From: CBDCNH01 sp965219015
Lineage (GTDB): Bacteria; Pseudomonadota; Alphaproteobacteria; Rhodobacterales; Rhodobacteraceae
Assembly (NCBI GenBank): GCA_965219015.1
Contig: CBDCNH010000011.1
Span: forward strand, 744,001 to 808,000
Length of the DNA stretch: 64,000 nucleotides
Direction of reading: 5' to 3'
The notes under the pieces are model-generated. The model ran no database searches and was not told the origin of the DNA. It saw only the letters and a program-made list of their open reading frames with translations. The stretch's first letter is position 1. Each line of letters opens with the position of its first letter. The translations under genes and the position numbers were made by a program. Shown one piece after another: positions 17,920-27,005 of the stretch.

Positions 17920-20049
17920 TCAGTCGAGCGGCGGCCCCATGTTGCTGCCCGCAAGGAGCGCCAGGATCTCGCGCGCGGCCTCCGCCACGTTGGTCCCCGG
18001 CCCGAACACCGCGCTGATGCCTGCCGTCGACAGAACTGCGTGATCCTCGCGCGGGATCACGCCGCCCGCCACCACCAGCACGTCGCCCGCCCCCGCCGCG
18101 CGCAGCGCCGCGACGAGCCGCGGCGCCAGCGTCAGGTGCCCCGCCGCGAGGGAGCTCACACCGATCACGTCGATCCCCGCGCCCGCCACGTCCTCTGCGG
18201 CCTCCTCGGGCGTCTGGAAGAGCGGCCCCACCTCGACCTCGAAGCCGAGATCGCCGAACGCGCTCGCGATCACCTTCGCGCCCCGGTCGTGGCCGTCCTG
18301 CCCGAGCTTGACCACGCGCATCCGTGGCCGCCGACCGCGTCCCTCGGCGAACCGCGCCACCGCCGCACGCGCCGCGGCAAAGCCCGCGTCGCCGTCCGCC
18401 GCCGCCCCGTAGACGCCCGCGATGCTGCGGACCTCGGCCGCATGCCGCCCGAACACGTCCTCCATCGCCGCGCTGATCTCGCCGACGGTCGCGCGCGCGC
18501 GCGCCGCCTCGACCGCGAGCGCCAGCAGGTTCGCCTCCCCGCGCGCGCCCTCGCGCAGCGCATCGAGCGCCGCCCGGCAGGCGGCGCCGTCGCGCGACGC
18601 CCGGAGCGTTGCGAGCCTGCGGACCTGCGCCGCCTGCACGCCGCCGTCGTCGATCCTCCGCACGTCCTGCGCGCCTTCCTCGGCCAGGCGGTAGCGATTG
18701 ACGCCGACGACCACCGCCGCGCCGCCATCGACCGCTGCCTGCCGCCGCGCCGCCGCGGCCTCGATGCGCGCCTTCGGCATCCCTGCCGCCACCGCCGCCG
18801 TCATCCCGCCCAGCGCCTCGACTTCCGCCATCAGCGTCCGCGCTGCGGCGATGAGCTCGCCCGTCAGCGCCTCGACGTAGTACGAGCCCGCGAGCGGGTC
18901 GGCGACCGCGGTGAGGCCGGTCTCGTGCTGCAGGATCAGCTGCGTGTTGCGCGCGATCCGCGCCGCGAGGTCCGAGGGCAGCGCCATCGCCTCGTCGAAG
19001 GCGTTGGTGTGGAGCGACTGCGTGCCGCCGAGCACCGCCGCCATCGCCTCGACCGCGGTGCGGACCACGTTGTTCATCGGATCCTGCTCGGCGAGGCTCA
19101 CGCCCGAGGTCTGGCAGTGCGTCCTGAGCATCGACGACTGCGGCTTTCTCGGCCCGAACTCCTGCATCACCTCGTGCCAGAGGAACCGCGCCGCGCGCAG
19201 CTTCGCCACCTCCATGAAGAAATCCATGCCGATGGCGAAGAAGAACGACAGCCGCGGCGCGAAGGCGTCGACATCGAGCCCGCGCGCCAGCGCCGCGCGC
19301 ACGTACTCGCGCCCGTCCGCCAGCGTGAACGCGAGCTCCTCCACCCGCGTCGCGCCCGCCTCCTGCATGTGGTAGCCGGAGATCGAGATCGAGTTGAACC
19401 GAGGCATCTCCGCGGACGCATAGGCGATCACGTCCGCCACGATCCGCATCGAGGGCCCCGGCGGGTAGATGTAGGTGTTGCGGACCATGAACTCCTTCAG
19501 CACGTCGTTCTGGATCGTGCCCGAGAGCCGCGCCCGCGGCACGCCCTGCTCCTCGGCCGCGACGATGAAGGCGGCGAGCACCGGGATCACCGCGCCGTTC
19601 ATCGTCATCGACACGCTGACCTCGCCGAGCGGGATGCCGTCGAAGAGCCGGCCCATGTCCTCCACGCTGTCGATCGCGACGCCCGCCTTGCCGACGTCGC
19701 CCGCGACGCGGGGGTGGTCGCTGTCGTAGCCGCGGTGCGTGGCGAGGTCGAAGGCCACGCTGACGCCCTGCTGCCCGGCGGCGAGGGCGTCGCGGTAGAA
19801 GGCGTTCGACTCCTCGGCGGTCGAGAAGCCCGCGTACTGCCGGATCGTCCAGGGCCGGCCGCGGTACATCGTCGTCCGCGGCCCGCGCACGTAGGGCGCC
19901 GCGCCCGGCGTGTAGTCGCCCGCCATGTGCGCGAGCCCCTCGAGGTCGGCGGGGCCGTAGACCGGCTTCAGCCCGATGCCCTCGGGCGTCGCCGTGGGCT
20001 CGGGGTCGCGGCCGAGTTCGGCGCGCGCGCGCTCCTCCCAGCCGCTCAT
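17920..20049 (-). CDS. Methylmalonyl-CoA mutase
   Basis: Adenosylcobalamin-dependent isomerisation of methylmalonyl-CoA to succinyl-CoA, the last step of propionyl-CoA assimilation. 709 residues: catalytic TIM-barrel N-terminal two thirds (SGTIQNDVLKEFMVRNTYIYPP and GGTQSLHTNAFDEA are signatures) and a C-terminal B12 domain with KLGQDGHDRGAKV, whose His is the cobalt ligand. Start overlaps the pccA stop (ATGA). Last gene of the long minus-strand chain beginning at 30198. The symbol varies by genome (mcmA, scpA, bhbA), so none is given. Confidence 0.95.
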   Translation of the reverse strand: MSGWEERARAELGRDPEPTATPEGIGLKPVYGPADLEGLAHMAGDYTPGAAPYVRGPRTTMYRGRPWTIRQYAGFSTAEESNAFYRDALAAGQQGVSVAFDLATHRGYDSDHPRVAGDVGKAGVAIDSVEDMGRLFDGIPLGEVSVSMTMNGAVIPVLAAFIVAAEEQGVPRARLSGTIQNDVLKEFMVRNTYIYPPGPSMRIVADVIAYASAEMPRFNSISISGYHMQEAGATRVEELAFTLADGREYVRAALARGLDVDAFAPRLSFFFAIGMDFFMEVAKLRAARFLWHEVMQEFGPRKPQSSMLRTHCQTSGVSLAEQDPMNNVVRTAVEAMAAVLGGTQSLHTNAFDEAMALPSDLAARIARNTQLILQHETGLTAVADPLAGSYYVEALTGELIAAARTLMAEVEALGGMTAAVAAGMPKARIEAAAARRQAAVDGGAAVVVGVNRYRLAEEGAQDVRRIDDGGVQAAQVRRLATLRASRDGAACRAALDALREGARGEANLLALAVEAARARATVGEISAAMEDVFGRHAAEVRSIAGVYGAAADGDAGFAAARAAVARFAEGRGRRPRMRVVKLGQDGHDRGAKVIASAFGDLGFEVEVGPLFQTPEEAAEDVAGAGIDVIGVSSLAAGHLTLAPRLVAALRAAGAGDVLVVAGGVIPREDHAVLSTAGISAVFGPGTNVAEAAREILALLAGSNMGPPLD

Positions 20050-22034
20050 GCCTCGAACTCCAGGATCACGTCGTCGAGCCCCACGAGGTCGCCCGCCGCC
20101 ACGGCGACGCGCGCGACGGTGGCGCGGCGCTCGGCGCGGAGCACGTTCTCCATCTTCATCGCCTCGACGGACGCCAGCGCCTGCCCCGCCTCCACCGCAT
20201 CGCCCGCCGCCACCTCGACCGCGACGACGCGTCCCGGCATCGGCGAGAGCACCAGCCGCGAGGTGTCGGGCGCCGCCCGGACCGGCATCAGCTTCGCGAG
20301 CTCGGCGGTGCGCGGCGTCAGCACCCGCGCCTCGATGTCCGCGCCGCGGGTGCGAAGGCGGAAGCCGCCGGTGAAGGGCGCGACCTTCAGGACGAGCGCC
20401 GCCCCCCCGACGGTGAGCCGCGCCAGCGTGTCGCCCGGCCGCCAGCCGGTCTCGACCGCGAGCTCAGCGCCATCCCCGAACGTCACGCCGCCCGGCTCCA
20501 CGCGCACCAGGTGCTCCGTGCCGCCCGCGACCACCACCCAGTCGGCGCCGACCTGACGCACATGGCCGTCCATCCGCCCGGAGGTCTCGGCCGCGCGTGC
20601 CTCGGTCCGCGCGTGCAGCACCGCCGCCGCGGCGACGACGCGGCGCATGTCCGCGCCGCCGAGCGTCACCCCCGCGAAGCCGCCCGGGTACTCTTCCGCG
20701 ATGAACGCCGTCGTCAGCGCGCCGGCGCGGAAGCGGGGATGGTCGATGACGGCGGAGAGGAACGCGAGGTTGTGCCCGATCCCCTCGATCTCGAAGCCGT
20801 CGAGCGCACCGGCCATCGCCGCCGCCGCAGCCTCCCGGTCGGGGCCCCAGGCGCAGAGCTTGGCGATCATCGGGTCGTAGTGGACCGATATCTCCCCGCC
20901 TTCGAAGACGCCGGTGTCGTTGCGGACCTTGAGCTCCGCGGTCGCCACCTCGGCGGGCGGGCGGTAGCGCCTGAGCCGCCCGGTCGAGGGGAGAAATCCG
21001 CGGAGCGGGTCCTCGGCGTAGACGCGCGCCTCGATGGCCCAGCCCCGCGCGGCGACCTCGGCCTGCGCCAGCCGCAGCGGCTCGCCGGCGGCGATGCGGA
21101 TCATCTCCTCCACGATGTCGATGCCGGTGACGAGCTCGGTCACGGGATGCTCGACCTGCAGCCGCGTGTTCATCTCGAGGAAGTAGAACCGCCGGTCTGC
21201 GCCGACGATGAACTCGACCGTCCCCGCGCTCGCGTAGCCGACCGAGGCCGCGAGCGCGCAGGCTTGCGCGCCCATCGCGGCGCGGGTGGCTTCGTCGAGG
21301 AACGGCGACGGCGCCTCCTCGATCACCTTCTGGTTCCGCCGCTGGATCGAGCACTCGCGCTCGCCGAGGTGGATCACCCTGCCGTGCCGGTCGGCGAGCA
21401 CCTGGATCTCGATGTGGCGCGGCTCGGTCACGAAGGTCTCGACGAACATGCGTCCGTCGCCGAACGACGCCTGGGCTTCGCGCTGCGCCGCGGCGAAGCC
21501 CGCGCGCGTCTCGGCGTCGGAATACGCGATCCGCATCCCCTTGCCGCCGCCCCCCGCGCTCGCCTTCAGCATCACCGGATAGCCGAGGCCCGCCGCCGCC
21601 TCGACCGCGGCCTCGGCATCGGCGACCTCGCCGGCATGGCCCGGCACCACCGACACGCCCGCGGCGGCGGCGATGCGCTTCGAGGCGATCTTGTCGCCCA
21701 TCGCCTCGATGGCGCGCGCGGGCGGGCCGACGAAGGCGACGCCCTCCGCCTCGAGCGCTGCCGCGAAGGCGGGGTTCTCGCTCAGGAACCCGTAGCCCGG
21801 ATGCACCGCCTCCGCGCCCGTGGCGCGCACGGCATCGAGCACCGCCTCGATCGACAGGTACGACTGCGCCGCGGGCGCGGGCCCGATCCGCACCGCCTCG
21901 TCGGCCATCCGCACGTGCAGCGCGCCCGCGTCGGCGTCCGAGTACACCGCGACCGTCGCGATCCCCATCCGCTGCGCGGTCCGCATGACCCGGCAGGCGA
22001 TCTCGCCGCGGTTGGCGACGAGGAGCTTGGCCAT
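20046..22034 (-). CDS. pccA: Propionyl-CoA carboxylase alpha (biotin) subunit
   Basis: Biotin carboxylase plus biotin carrier subunit for propionyl-CoA to methylmalonyl-CoA. 662 residues from ATG 22034 (MAKLLVANRGEIACRVMR), the conserved family start. An ATG at 22061, inside pccB and behind a GGAAGAAG sequence, would add nine residues and is an alternative. Domains: biotin carboxylase/ATP-grasp to about residue 450 (KASAGGGGKGMR), the BT linker, then biotinyl domain with EAMKMENVL near the C-terminus. Coupled to pccB upstream and the mutase downstream. Confidence 0.95.
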   Translation of the reverse strand: MAKLLVANRGEIACRVMRTAQRMGIATVAVYSDADAGALHVRMADEAVRIGPAPAAQSYLSIEAVLDAVRATGAEAVHPGYGFLSENPAFAAALEAEGVAFVGPPARAIEAMGDKIASKRIAAAAGVSVVPGHAGEVADAEAAVEAAAGLGYPVMLKASAGGGGKGMRIAYSDAETRAGFAAAQREAQASFGDGRMFVETFVTEPRHIEIQVLADRHGRVIHLGERECSIQRRNQKVIEEAPSPFLDEATRAAMGAQACALAASVGYASAGTVEFIVGADRRFYFLEMNTRLQVEHPVTELVTGIDIVEEMIRIAAGEPLRLAQAEVAARGWAIEARVYAEDPLRGFLPSTGRLRRYRPPAEVATAELKVRNDTGVFEGGEISVHYDPMIAKLCAWGPDREAAAAAMAGALDGFEIEGIGHNLAFLSAVIDHPRFRAGALTTAFIAEEYPGGFAGVTLGGADMRRVVAAAAVLHARTEARAAETSGRMDGHVRQVGADWVVVAGGTEHLVRVEPGGVTFGDGAELAVETGWRPGDTLARLTVGGAALVLKVAPFTGGFRLRTRGADIEARVLTPRTAELAKLMPVRAAPDTSRLVLSPMPGRVVAVEVAAGDAVEAGQALASVEAMKMENVLRAERRATVARVAVAAGDLVGLDDVILEFEA

Positions 22035-22041
22035 CGGCGGC

Positions 22042-23574
22042 TCAGAGCGGGATGTTGTCATGCTTCTTCCACGGGTTCGCGAGCGCCTTGCCGCGGAGCG
22101 CCGCGAACGCTCGGCAGACCCGCCGCCGCGTCGAATGGGGCTGGATCACGTCGTCGATGAAGCCGCGCTCGGCCGCCTTGAACGGGTTGGCGAAGCGCGC
22201 CTCGTAGTCCGCCGTCCGCGCCGCGATGCGCTCCGCGTCGCCCTGCTCGGCGCGGTAGAGCACCTCGACCGCCGCCCGCGCGCCCATCACCGCGATCTCC
22301 GCGGTGGGCCAGGCGTAGTTCACGTCGCCCCTGAGATGCTTCGAGGACATCACGTCGTAGGCACCGCCATAGGCCTTGCGGGTGATGACCGTGACCTTCG
22401 GCACCGTCGCCTCGCCATAGGCGAAGAGGAGCTTCGCGCCGTGCTTGATGATGCCGCCCTGCTCCTGCGCGGTGCCGGGCAGGAACCCCGGCACGTCGAC
22501 GAAGGTGAGAAGCGGGATGCCGAAGGCGTCGCAGAAGCGCACGAACCGCGCCGCCTTGCGCGAGGCATCGATGTCGAGGCAGCCCGCGAGCACCAGGGGC
22601 TGGTTCGCCACCACGCCGACCGGGCTGCCCTCGAGCCGGATGAAGCCGGTGACGATGTTGCGCGCGAACTCGGCCTGCTCCTCGAGGAAGTCGCCCTCGT
22701 CGGCGACCTTCTCGATCAGCTCCTTGATGTCGTAGGGCGTGCTCGCCTGGCGCGGGACGAGCGTGTCGAGCGAGGGCTCGATCCGGTCCGGGTCGTCATG
22801 GCTCGGCCGGCGCGGCACCGCGGCGCGGTTGCTCGCCGGCAGGAAGTCGAAGAGCCGCCGCACCGCAAGGAGCGCGTCGATATCGTTGTCGAACGCGCCG
22901 TCCGCCACCGAGGATTTTCGCGCATGGGTCGCAGCGCCTCCCAGATCCTCGGCGCTCACGACCTCGTTGGTCACGCTGCGGACCACGTCGGGCCCGGTCA
23001 CGAACATGTAGCCCGTGCCCTGAACCATGAGGATGAAGTCGGTCATCGCGGGGCTGTAGACCGCGCCGCCCGCGCAGGGCCCCATGACGACGCTGATCTG
23101 CGGGATCACGCCCGAGGCGAGGACGTTCCTCTGGAACACGTCCGCGTAGCCGCCGAGGCTCGCCACGCCCTCCTGGATGCGCGCGCCGCCGCTGTCGTTG
23201 AGCCCGATCACCGGGCAGCCGACGCGCATCGCCATGTCCATGATCTTGCAAATCTTCTGGCTGTGCGTCTCCGACAGCGAGCCGCCGAGCACGGTGAAGT
23301 CCTGGCTAAAGACGCAGGCCATGCGGCCGTTGATGGTGCCCCAGCCCGTGACCACGCCGTCGCCGGGGATGCGCGTCTCGGCCATGCCGAAGTCGGTGGC
23401 GCGGTGCGTCACGAACATGTCGAACTCCTCGAAGGAGCCCTCGTCGAGGAGCACGTCGAGCCGCTCGCGCGCGGTGAGCTTGCCCTTGGCGTGCTGCGCC
23501 GCGACCCGCGCCGCTCCGCCCCCGCCGCGCGCCTGCGCGCGCAGCGCCTCGAGCGCTTGGCCCACCTCGGTCAC
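22042..23574 (-). CDS. pccB: Propionyl-CoA carboxylase beta (carboxyltransferase) subunit
   Basis: Transfers CO2 from carboxybiotin to propionyl-CoA. 510 residues from GTG 23574, overlapping the epimerase stop (GTGA). Carboxyltransferase signatures are present: KGKLTARERLD near the start, GGARIQEGV, GPCAGGAVYSPA and, in the second half, VDVPGFLPGTAQE with KAYGGAYDVM. Works with PccA immediately downstream. Its upstream neighbours are glycan genes, which is unusual for pcc. Confidence 0.95.
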   Translation of the reverse strand: MTEVGQALEALRAQARGGGGAARVAAQHAKGKLTARERLDVLLDEGSFEEFDMFVTHRATDFGMAETRIPGDGVVTGWGTINGRMACVFSQDFTVLGGSLSETHSQKICKIMDMAMRVGCPVIGLNDSGGARIQEGVASLGGYADVFQRNVLASGVIPQISVVMGPCAGGAVYSPAMTDFILMVQGTGYMFVTGPDVVRSVTNEVVSAEDLGGAATHARKSSVADGAFDNDIDALLAVRRLFDFLPASNRAAVPRRPSHDDPDRIEPSLDTLVPRQASTPYDIKELIEKVADEGDFLEEQAEFARNIVTGFIRLEGSPVGVVANQPLVLAGCLDIDASRKAARFVRFCDAFGIPLLTFVDVPGFLPGTAQEQGGIIKHGAKLLFAYGEATVPKVTVITRKAYGGAYDVMSSKHLRGDVNYAWPTAEIAVMGARAAVEVLYRAEQGDAERIAARTADYEARFANPFKAAERGFIDDVIQPHSTRRRVCRAFAALRGKALANPWKKHDNIPL

Positions 23575-24497
23575 GCGGCCTCCCTGCGGTCGCGGAACCA
23601 GGCCCAGGTGCGCGCGAGCCCGTCCCGGAGCGGCGTCGCGGGGTCGAAGCCGAACGCGGCGCGCGCCTTGCCGATGTCGCACCAGGTGGCGCGGATCTCG
23701 CCCGCGCGGAAGGGCTCGTGGCGCACCTCGGGATCGCGGCCGGTGACCTCGCGCATCAGATCGAGAAGCTCCGCCACCGTGGTGGGCGCCCCCGAGCCGA
23801 GCTGGAAGACGCCCACGGCGTCGCTCGCGAGCGCGCGGCGGATGCCCTCCACGAGGTCGTCCACGTAGAGGAAGTCGCGCGCCTGGCTGCCGTCGCCGTA
23901 GACGGTGAGCGGCCGCCCGGCCAGCGTCTCCTTGAGGAAATGCGCGACCACGCTGCCCTTGTGGAAGGAGCGCGGCCCGTAGATGTTGGAGAAGCGGAGC
24001 GCACAGGTCGCCATGCCGTAGGCGCCCGCGAAGGCAGAGAGATACCCCTCCATCGCGAGCTTCGAGGCGCCGTAGGGCGCCATCGGCGCGGCCGCCATGC
24101 CCTCGTGAACCGGCGGCTCGGCCTCGCCGACGATCGCGCCGCCGGTGGAGGCCGCGACGACGCGCCCGACGCCGGCGGCGCGCGCGGCCTCGAGGACGGC
24201 GAAGCTGCCCGCCACGTTGACCTCGAAGTTCCGCCGCGGGTCGGCGATGCTGTCCATCACGCGGGTGTCGGCGGCAAGGTGGACGACGGCGTCCTGCCCG
24301 GCCATCGCGGCATCGAGCGCCGCGCGGTCGCGGATGTCGCCCGCGACGAAGCGCGTGCCGTAGGGTTCGAGATGCCGCCGGTCGCCGAGGCTCTCGTCGT
24401 CGAACGCCGTCACGTCCCAGCCGCCGGCGGCCGCGAGATGCGCCGCGAGGTTGACGCCGACGAACCCGGCGCCGCCGGTGACGAGCACCCGCGTCAC
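23571..24497 (-). CDS. NAD-dependent sugar-nucleotide epimerase/dehydratase
   Basis: Extended short-chain dehydrogenase, 308 residues from GTG 24497 (VTRVLVTGGAGFVGVNLA). The Rossmann glycine motif GGAGFVG is at about residues 8-14, and the active-site YGASK replaces the usual YxxxK with Tyr and Lys kept. FSNIYGPR and DFLYVDD are typical of UDP-sugar 4-epimerases/dehydratases. Exact sugar unknown. It overlaps the gene on each side and belongs functionally with the glycosyltransferases upstream. Confidence 0.87.
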   Translation of the reverse strand: MTRVLVTGGAGFVGVNLAAHLAAAGGWDVTAFDDESLGDRRHLEPYGTRFVAGDIRDRAALDAAMAGQDAVVHLAADTRVMDSIADPRRNFEVNVAGSFAVLEAARAAGVGRVVAASTGGAIVGEAEPPVHEGMAAAPMAPYGASKLAMEGYLSAFAGAYGMATCALRFSNIYGPRSFHKGSVVAHFLKETLAGRPLTVYGDGSQARDFLYVDDLVEGIRRALASDAVGVFQLGSGAPTTVAELLDLMREVTGRDPEVRHEPFRAGEIRATWCDIGKARAAFGFDPATPLRDGLARTWAWFRDRREAA

Positions 24498-25192
24498 GAC
24501 GCGCGCGCCCGTGTCCGGATGCCGAAGTGGTCGAGGATCGTGCCGATGGCCAGCGCGCCATAGGCGCCGTTGCCGTGATGCAGGTCGGTCTCGTCGGGCA
24601 TCGCGAACTCCAGCCGCAGGAAGGCGCCGTCGTGGGTCTCTTCCGGCGTGTCGATCACTTGCGTGCCGCGCTCGTCCAGCACGCGGCGGACCACCGCCCG
24701 GCAGCCGCGGTCGACGGCGGCGAGCACGTCCGCGCGGATGCCGCTCGCCGCGATCGCGCGGCGCGGCAGGCGCGGCGCCTCGAGCACGACGACCTCGATG
24801 CCAAGCTCCCGCGCGAGGTCGAGGAACGCCCAACCCTGCGTCACGCGCGGCGCCATTGCCGCGGCGAGCGCCGCGTCCGAGACCGCACAGAGGTCGGGGT
24901 TTGCGGCCACGACGGTCCAGGGGCAATGCGTCCGCCAGGTCGGGTGGCGCGCGACGGGTGAGGTGTGGAAGGGCCCGCAGAATACGACCGGCGCCGCGGC
25001 GTCGAGCACGATGTCGAGCGCCGGCATGTCGGGCACGCGGTCCGCGAAGAGCCGCAGCCCGCCGTCCGTCCGCGTCACGGCCATGGCCGCGACGTTGAGG
25101 CCGTGGTTGCCGTCGATGGTGAGACCGTCGGGCACGCCGCCCCGAGCGAAGGCGAGCCAGCCGGCGTGGCTGTCGCCGATGACGCGGATCAA
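24494..25192 (-). CDS. Uncharacterised protein with GDSH motif (SGNH-like)
   Basis: 232 residues if started at TTG 25192, which overlaps the GSCFA stop as TTGA, matching the overlap pattern of every neighbour; a longer reading from 25228 adds 12 residues inside GSCFA. It begins LIRVIGDSHAG, resembling block I of SGNH hydrolases, and ends with an HHGNGAYGALA segment that could supply a His. I do not recognise the family firmly. Placement directly after a GSCFA gene and among glycan genes hints at removal or transfer of ester groups on a glycan. Confidence 0.6.
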   Translation of the reverse strand: MIRVIGDSHAGWLAFARGGVPDGLTIDGNHGLNVAAMAVTRTDGGLRLFADRVPDMPALDIVLDAAAPVVFCGPFHTSPVARHPTWRTHCPWTVVAANPDLCAVSDAALAAAMAPRVTQGWAFLDLARELGIEVVVLEAPRLPRRAIAASGIRADVLAAVDRGCRAVVRRVLDERGTQVIDTPEETHDGAFLRLEFAMPDETDLHHGNGAYGALAIGTILDHFGIRTRARAS

Positions 25193-26256
25193 GGCCGGCC
25201 CGCGTCGGCGAGGAGGCTCTCCTCGCACTGCTCGTAGCCGAAGGCGGCGTCCTGCGCCGCAGCCGAAGCGGGCGCCGATCGCGGTGCTGCGGCCTTCGGG
25301 CGGGCAGGCAGCGCGCCGAAGAGGTGCCGCATGACCTCGGCGACGCCGTGGGCCGAGACCGATCTCAGGTCGGGCTCGTAGAAGCCGTGCCGCGCGGGCT
25401 GCCCGGCGATGATCTCGTAGGACGGGAAATAGCTCACGTCAGCATGGTCCTGGGCCAGCTCGCCCGCCGCCGCGCGCAGCACCGCCTTGGAATAGGTCGT
25501 GGCGACGAGCACGTGGTCGCCCGTCGCGGTCGCGGCGAGCGACACCGGCGAGACCGTGAGCAGCATCCGCGCGCCGGGGTTGACCGCACGGAGCCCCGCG
25601 CGAAACGCCTCGAGGTCGGCCACCACATCGCCGTGGCGCAGGTTCAAGAAGCGGTAGCGCGCGGGGTCGTGGCTGCCGGCGATCACGCCCGGCGCTGTCG
25701 GATAGGCGGTGCCGTCGGCGGTCGAGACCCAGGCCTCGGTCAGCCCGAGCGTGAAGACGAAGATGTCGAGCGTGCGGAACATCTCCCGCACGCGCGCGAG
25801 ATGCGCGGCCCGGAGCACCGCGAGCTCCGCGACGCTCCCGAAGCCGCCCGGCTCGACGGCGGGGCGCAGCGCGTCGTAGAACCGTCCGTCCTTCTCCCAG
25901 ACGCCCTCGACAGGCGTGCGCCGGCCGTGCGCCTCCTCGAAGAGCTGCACGAGCTGGCGCGTGGTGTAGATGTTGCCGTACCGGCAGGAGAACACGCCGT
26001 AGCCGAGAAGCGGCGCCTCCGGGCGCCGCAGCACCGCCGGCGCGGGCTCGAGGTCGAGGTAGTTCAGCCCGCGGGTGCGGAGGTTGTGGCCGATGTGCTG
26101 GGCGAAGCACGATCCTGCGGTCGCGACGCGCGCGGTGCCGAAGTCCGGCGGCACCGCCCCGAGGTCGTCGAGCCGGCTCCAGTGCCGGTCGCTCACGGCG
26201 CGCTTCCAGAACGCGCGGGCGGGCTGGCGGGCGTAGGGGTTTCTCGCGGCGGTCAT
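25189..26256 (-). CDS. GSCFA-domain protein
   Basis: 355 residues with the name-giving motif AGSCFAQHIG at about residues 47-56, and further family blocks GVFSCRYGNIYTTRQL and FVFTLGLTEAWV. GSCFA proteins are SGNH-like and their biochemical role is unproven; many lie in polysaccharide loci. There is no signal peptide, so a cytoplasmic role is expected. Overlaps the GT2 gene upstream and the GDSH-motif gene downstream. Confidence 0.87.
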   Translation of the reverse strand: MTAARNPYARQPARAFWKRAVSDRHWSRLDDLGAVPPDFGTARVATAGSCFAQHIGHNLRTRGLNYLDLEPAPAVLRRPEAPLLGYGVFSCRYGNIYTTRQLVQLFEEAHGRRTPVEGVWEKDGRFYDALRPAVEPGGFGSVAELAVLRAAHLARVREMFRTLDIFVFTLGLTEAWVSTADGTAYPTAPGVIAGSHDPARYRFLNLRHGDVVADLEAFRAGLRAVNPGARMLLTVSPVSLAATATGDHVLVATTYSKAVLRAAAGELAQDHADVSYFPSYEIIAGQPARHGFYEPDLRSVSAHGVAEVMRHLFGALPARPKAAAPRSAPASAAAQDAAFGYEQCEESLLADAGRP

Positions 26257-27005
26257 CGGTCTCCCTTCGCCAGCGCATCGACGCGATCGATCGCCATCGC
26301 CTCGATCTGGCGCACCAGCGCGCGGCGGCCCGAGCTTTCGATGACGAGCGAGACGTCGCGGCGGCGCTTGAAGATGATCGTGTCACGGACCGCGACATGC
26401 GTCCAGCCGCCGGCCATCGTCTCGATGCCGAACTGCCAGTCCTGGAACGACAGCCCGTTCGGGATGTCGCGGCTGACGTAGGGGTGTGCGAGATGCGCGG
26501 CCTTCGGCGCCATCGCGAGCGAGTCGTAGTAGTTCGCCTCGTAGAAGTAGCGCGGCGAGAACAGCGGGTCTTGCTGGTCGGGCTTGACGAACACCGAGGC
26601 CGCGCCGTCGAAGAGCCAGTTCAGCTCGGGATGCGCGATCACCCGCTCGCCCTCGGCCTCCGCGGCGAGGAGCCGCAGCGCCGCCTCGCGGAGCCAGTTC
26701 TCGCTGAAGAGGTCGTCCGCGTCGAGAAACGCCACGAGCCGGCCCGCGCATTGCGGCACGATCGCGTTCCTGACCCGGCCGAGGTCGCCCTCGTCGAGGA
26801 TGCGGCGCTCCCAATGGTCGAAGGCGGGCTGCATGAAGTAGGCGCGGCAGCCGGGCGTCGGGCGGTCGAGAAGGATGATCCGCTCGGCGGCGATGCCCGC
26901 CGCCGCCGCGGCCGCGACGGCAAAGTCGGCGGAGCGGACGGTCGGGCCCGAAACGAGCGTCTCGTCGTGCGCGGTCAGCACCAGGCTGAGGACGGGATCG
27001 CTCAC
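26253..27005 (-). CDS. Family 2-like glycosyltransferase
   Basis: 250 residues. The N-terminus LSLVLTAHDETLVSGPTV is the nucleotide-sugar binding start of GT2-like enzymes; LVAFLDADDLFSENWL holds the DXD-type motif (about residues 95-100), and GLSFQDWQFGIETM resembles the ED-base region. No membrane segment is seen. Donor and acceptor are unknown. Overlaps its neighbours on both sides. Confidence 0.8.
   Translation of the reverse strand: MSDPVLSLVLTAHDETLVSGPTVRSADFAVAAAAAAGIAAERIILLDRPTPGCRAYFMQPAFDHWERRILDEGDLGRVRNAIVPQCAGRLVAFLDADDLFSENWLREAALRLLAAEAEGERVIAHPELNWLFDGAASVFVKPDQQDPLFSPRYFYEANYYDSLAMAPKAAHLAHPYVSRDIPNGLSFQDWQFGIETMAGGWTHVAVRDTIIFKRRRDVSLVIESSGRRALVRQIEAMAIDRVDALAKGDR

Noticed and set aside
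16504..20556. Very long plus-strand open frame (about 1350 codons) antisense to the mutase and pccA genes
   Set aside because: Arg/Ala/His-rich GC shadow with no family motif; the minus strand carries full-length, motif-complete genes.
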